Notes under the pieces: generated by a model
Database searches by the model: none
What the model was told of the DNA's origin: nothing
The model's input: only the letters and a program-made list of their open reading frames with translations
Position numbers and translations under genes: made by a program
Shown here: piece by piece, positions 62,327 to 64,000 of the stretch
Layout of the letters: the number at the start of each line of letters is the position of its first letter
How positions within the stretch are numbered: the first letter of the stretch is position 1
Assembly (NCBI GenBank): GCA_036971475.1
Contig: JBAIZL010000001.1
Span: 286,712,425-286,776,424 of the forward strand
Reading direction: 5' to 3'
From: Prosapia bicincta
Lineage: Eukaryota; Arthropoda; Insecta; Hemiptera; Cercopidae
Length of the DNA: 64,000 nucleotides

Positions 62327-62346
62327 GTAGAGTTATGTTTTTAGTG

Positions 62347-62375
62347 TTTTTTTTTTTTTTTTTTTTTTTTTTTTT
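62347..62375. repeat. Poly-T tract
   Basis: About 29 consecutive T just inside the intron after exon k, on the - strand a poly-A tail next to the fragment below. Confidence 0.97.
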
Positions 62376-62521
62376 GATGGGTCTGGTGTGGCGTGTTTTA
62401 CCAAGTTGGCTGTATAAATATTTTGTATTTGCCTGAGTTCAATGTTTCTGGCAGTCTCATGTAAACTAGCTGTGGCCTTATAATTGAGATATTTTGGACC
62501 AACTAGGAGCCCGGCAGACAT
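62376..62521 (-). pseudogene. Possible retroelement 3' fragment ending in poly-A
   Basis: The - strand reads LRQIQNIYTANLVKHATPDP before a poly-A run. The wording resembles the PLE segment [13 protein letters not shown] at 41350. The poly-A suggests reverse-transcribed DNA. Weak. Confidence 0.3.
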
Positions 62522-63505
62522 ACCTTGATATTTTCAGGACAGACTTCATTCCATGTCGAAACAAAATAATAGCATCCAAAATGTTTACAGGATGTTGCTA
62601 ATTAATTTGTTCCATGGCACTTGAGTATCTTTGTACAAGTCCCTTATGATAACGGTATTTATTCCCTGGTCCATGCGTTAAAGTTTGCTTTCGCCTTGGA
62701 AGAAAAACCATATTTATGCTGGTTTGATCAAAATTTGTCAGATTTGCTCGACTGTTATCAATAAGTAGAAAATTCTTTGATAAAAATTACACGCTGTAAT
62801 AATGAATAGTTTTAAGGCACATACAGTTAACTAATTATTGTATAAAATCTCAAAATTGACTGACTAGCCTCTACTGACTTGGCATTTTGTTTGACATCCA
62901 TGTTCAGAGAATGTAAGAAAAGTAGGAAAGAGTGAAAAGAAAAGAAGAGGATATGCATTAGTGTAGAATGTGTACTGTACTTGCAAGGTACAGTAAACAA
63001 AAAAATGCATTTTATTCTAGGCAAACAGAAACATGCTAATGTCATGTAAACTCGGGGCTTCACATCATTGATGTAAACATCCAGGTAAACCATTAATGTG
63101 CTATAAAGTACTGTACTGCATAACATTGCCATAATGCTTTTTTACTTGTAAATATTGCTACGCAGTAATATTTCTGATAGTAGTGGATAAAATTGTTGTC
63201 AAAAAAAGTGTAATAAACGCAATTTAAAGCTTACTATCCATGACAAATTGTAATAAGTGGGAAATCGTCTTAAGCGGGAGCATATTAAACAAATTCTACT
63301 GTATAAGCATTGATCAATAGAAATTCTGTACCAGCCTAGATAAAAAAACACATTGTCTCTCATCATACAGGTTGTGTCAATTGTCCTCTCGGCTATCATG
63401 AAGACCCTTCAGTAGATGAAATATGAAATACTATAAGTGTTGTATGTCTACCTCCCCAGAAATTAATAAATTTGTTAAGCACTGTGAACTAATTTTTTTA
63501 ACTAA
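62522..63505. other. PAN2 intron sequence, no recognised content
   Basis: AT-rich, nothing supported. The next PAN2 exon was not found here. Confidence 0.35.
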
Positions 63506-63672
63506 ATAAGTAAAACCCACTAATCACAATACAAAAATCTTTATTATAATTACTTTATGTACATTTCGATTACATGGTAATCATCTTCAGAAGTACTTAC
63601 CATGTAATTGAAATATACATAAAGTAATTGTAATAAAGATTTTAGTATTGTGGCTAGTGGGTTTTACTTATT
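63506..63672. repeat. Fold-back unit with about 75-bp arms carrying a hammerhead-like core
   Basis: Arms 63506-63580 and 63597-63672 are inverted copies (TAAGTAAAACCCACTA..CACAATAC; inverse at the right). The spacer TCATCTTCAGAAGTAC supplies the CUGAAGA core on the - strand, so only the left arm makes a complete motif. Confidence 0.9.
63551..63595 (-). ncRNA. Hammerhead ribozyme candidate, best copy in the window
   Basis: On the - strand: stem I UACUU, core CUGAAGA (63590-63584), extra U, stem II GAUUAC/GUAAUC around CAU (6 perfect pairs), GAAA (63567-63564), palindromic AUGUACAU as stem III, A as the cleavage base (63556), then AAGUA, which pairs with UACUU for 5 bp of stem I. All standard core bases are present apart from one inserted U between A9 and stem II. 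The loopless palindromic stem III would need two molecules, as described for small Penelope-associated hammerheads. Confidence 0.75.
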
Positions 63673-64000
63673 TATTTTTAAAAAATCCCAGAAATGTTCA
63701 CAGAACGGTATTAACGTTATTTCCACCCCCTGCCCCCTACAGTGCTGCACCAGATCCAAGTGCCAGCTTACGTGTCAACACCTATCCACCAGAATCTCAT
63801 CTAACATTGACGAAGTGTACCCCTAAAAAATGAAGAAAGTGTTAAAGCTCCAATGAAGAATACAGACACCTCAAACCTTAGCTCCTGATATAGAAGAAAG
63901 CAGCCCTGTCTATTGAGGTCAGAGATCCACAAGATTAGAATTCCAAATATTACCTACAAAACAAAACAATATTTGTATTTTTCAAACTGTTTTTATTAGT

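Noticed and set aside
62006..62344. 112-codon ORF with a start at 62006
   Set aside because: Its second half is PAN2 exon k read from 62145. The first half precedes a good acceptor (TTTTACAG) and is intron read-through with no similarity to PAN2.

Overview
The window is animal nuclear DNA, most likely from an arthropod and probably an insect. It is AT-rich, its one host gene is split by GT-AG introns, and the rest is transposon debris of kinds common in arthropods: BEL/Pao, an RNase H-bearing R1/LOA/I-type LINE, jockey-like LINEs, pogo/Tigger, mariner, hAT, Helitron and Penelope-like elements. The species cannot be named from sequence alone. I saw no rRNA, tRNA, CRISPR array or bacterial operon.

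The host gene is PAN2, the catalytic subunit of the PAN2-PAN3 poly(A) deadenylase, on the + strand. Eleven exons (3774-3943, 5732-5852, 11012-11208, 14212-14419, 15920-16203, 25223-25319, 28370-28609, 41838-42086, 44893-45067, 50672-50839, 62145-62326) join without any phase conflict into 2091 nt, or 697 uninterrupted codons. They cover most of the WD40 propeller, the PAN3-binding linker and most of the pseudo-ubiquitin-hydrolase domain. The first exon(s) lie upstream of the window or were not recognised; the C-terminal exonuclease exons lie beyond position 64000. The introns reach 13 kb and hold the transposons.

Layout. 1-3394: 5' part of a well-preserved BEL/Pao element (- strand), with gag and pol in one frame separated by a single UGA in a UGA-CUA-G context. 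4.6-9 kb: pogo-like MITE, Tigger transposase pseudogene, old BEL relic. 9.6-13.4 kb: Penelope-like (PLE) fragments among TA repeats. 18191-24262: pogo-like MITE split by a full-length 5.2-kb LINE with a 15-bp target-site duplication and one frame break. 29-31.8 kb: head-to-head PLE copies. 32486-33355: second MITE copy. 34321-35507: mariner with perfect 30-bp terminal repeats. 35995-40775: Tigger element carrying a LINE insertion (14-bp target duplication) and a 965-bp tandem duplication. 42.5-43.6 kb: hAT relic. 45.8-47.5 kb: MITE and mariner relic. 48.6-49.1 kb: Helitron helicase relic. 49206-50068: third MITE copy, inverted. 51-53 kb: PLE with nested inverted repeats and TA tracts. 53.5-60.3 kb: three copies of a LINE group with a GTAA-type tail and a mariner relic. 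61-64 kb: more TA tracts and fold-back units.

The most unusual thread is a set of short sequences, often in fold-back pairs, that match the small hammerhead ribozymes known from Penelope-like retrotransposons. I find them near 10.2, 26.1, 31.2, 33.5, 45.2, 51.2, 52.4, 61.6 and 63.6 kb. They belong to several sequence families but share one layout: CUGANGA, one extra nucleotide, a 5-6-bp stem II, GAAA, then a short, often palindromic stem III. The - strand copy at 63551-63595 has an apparently intact core and all three helices.
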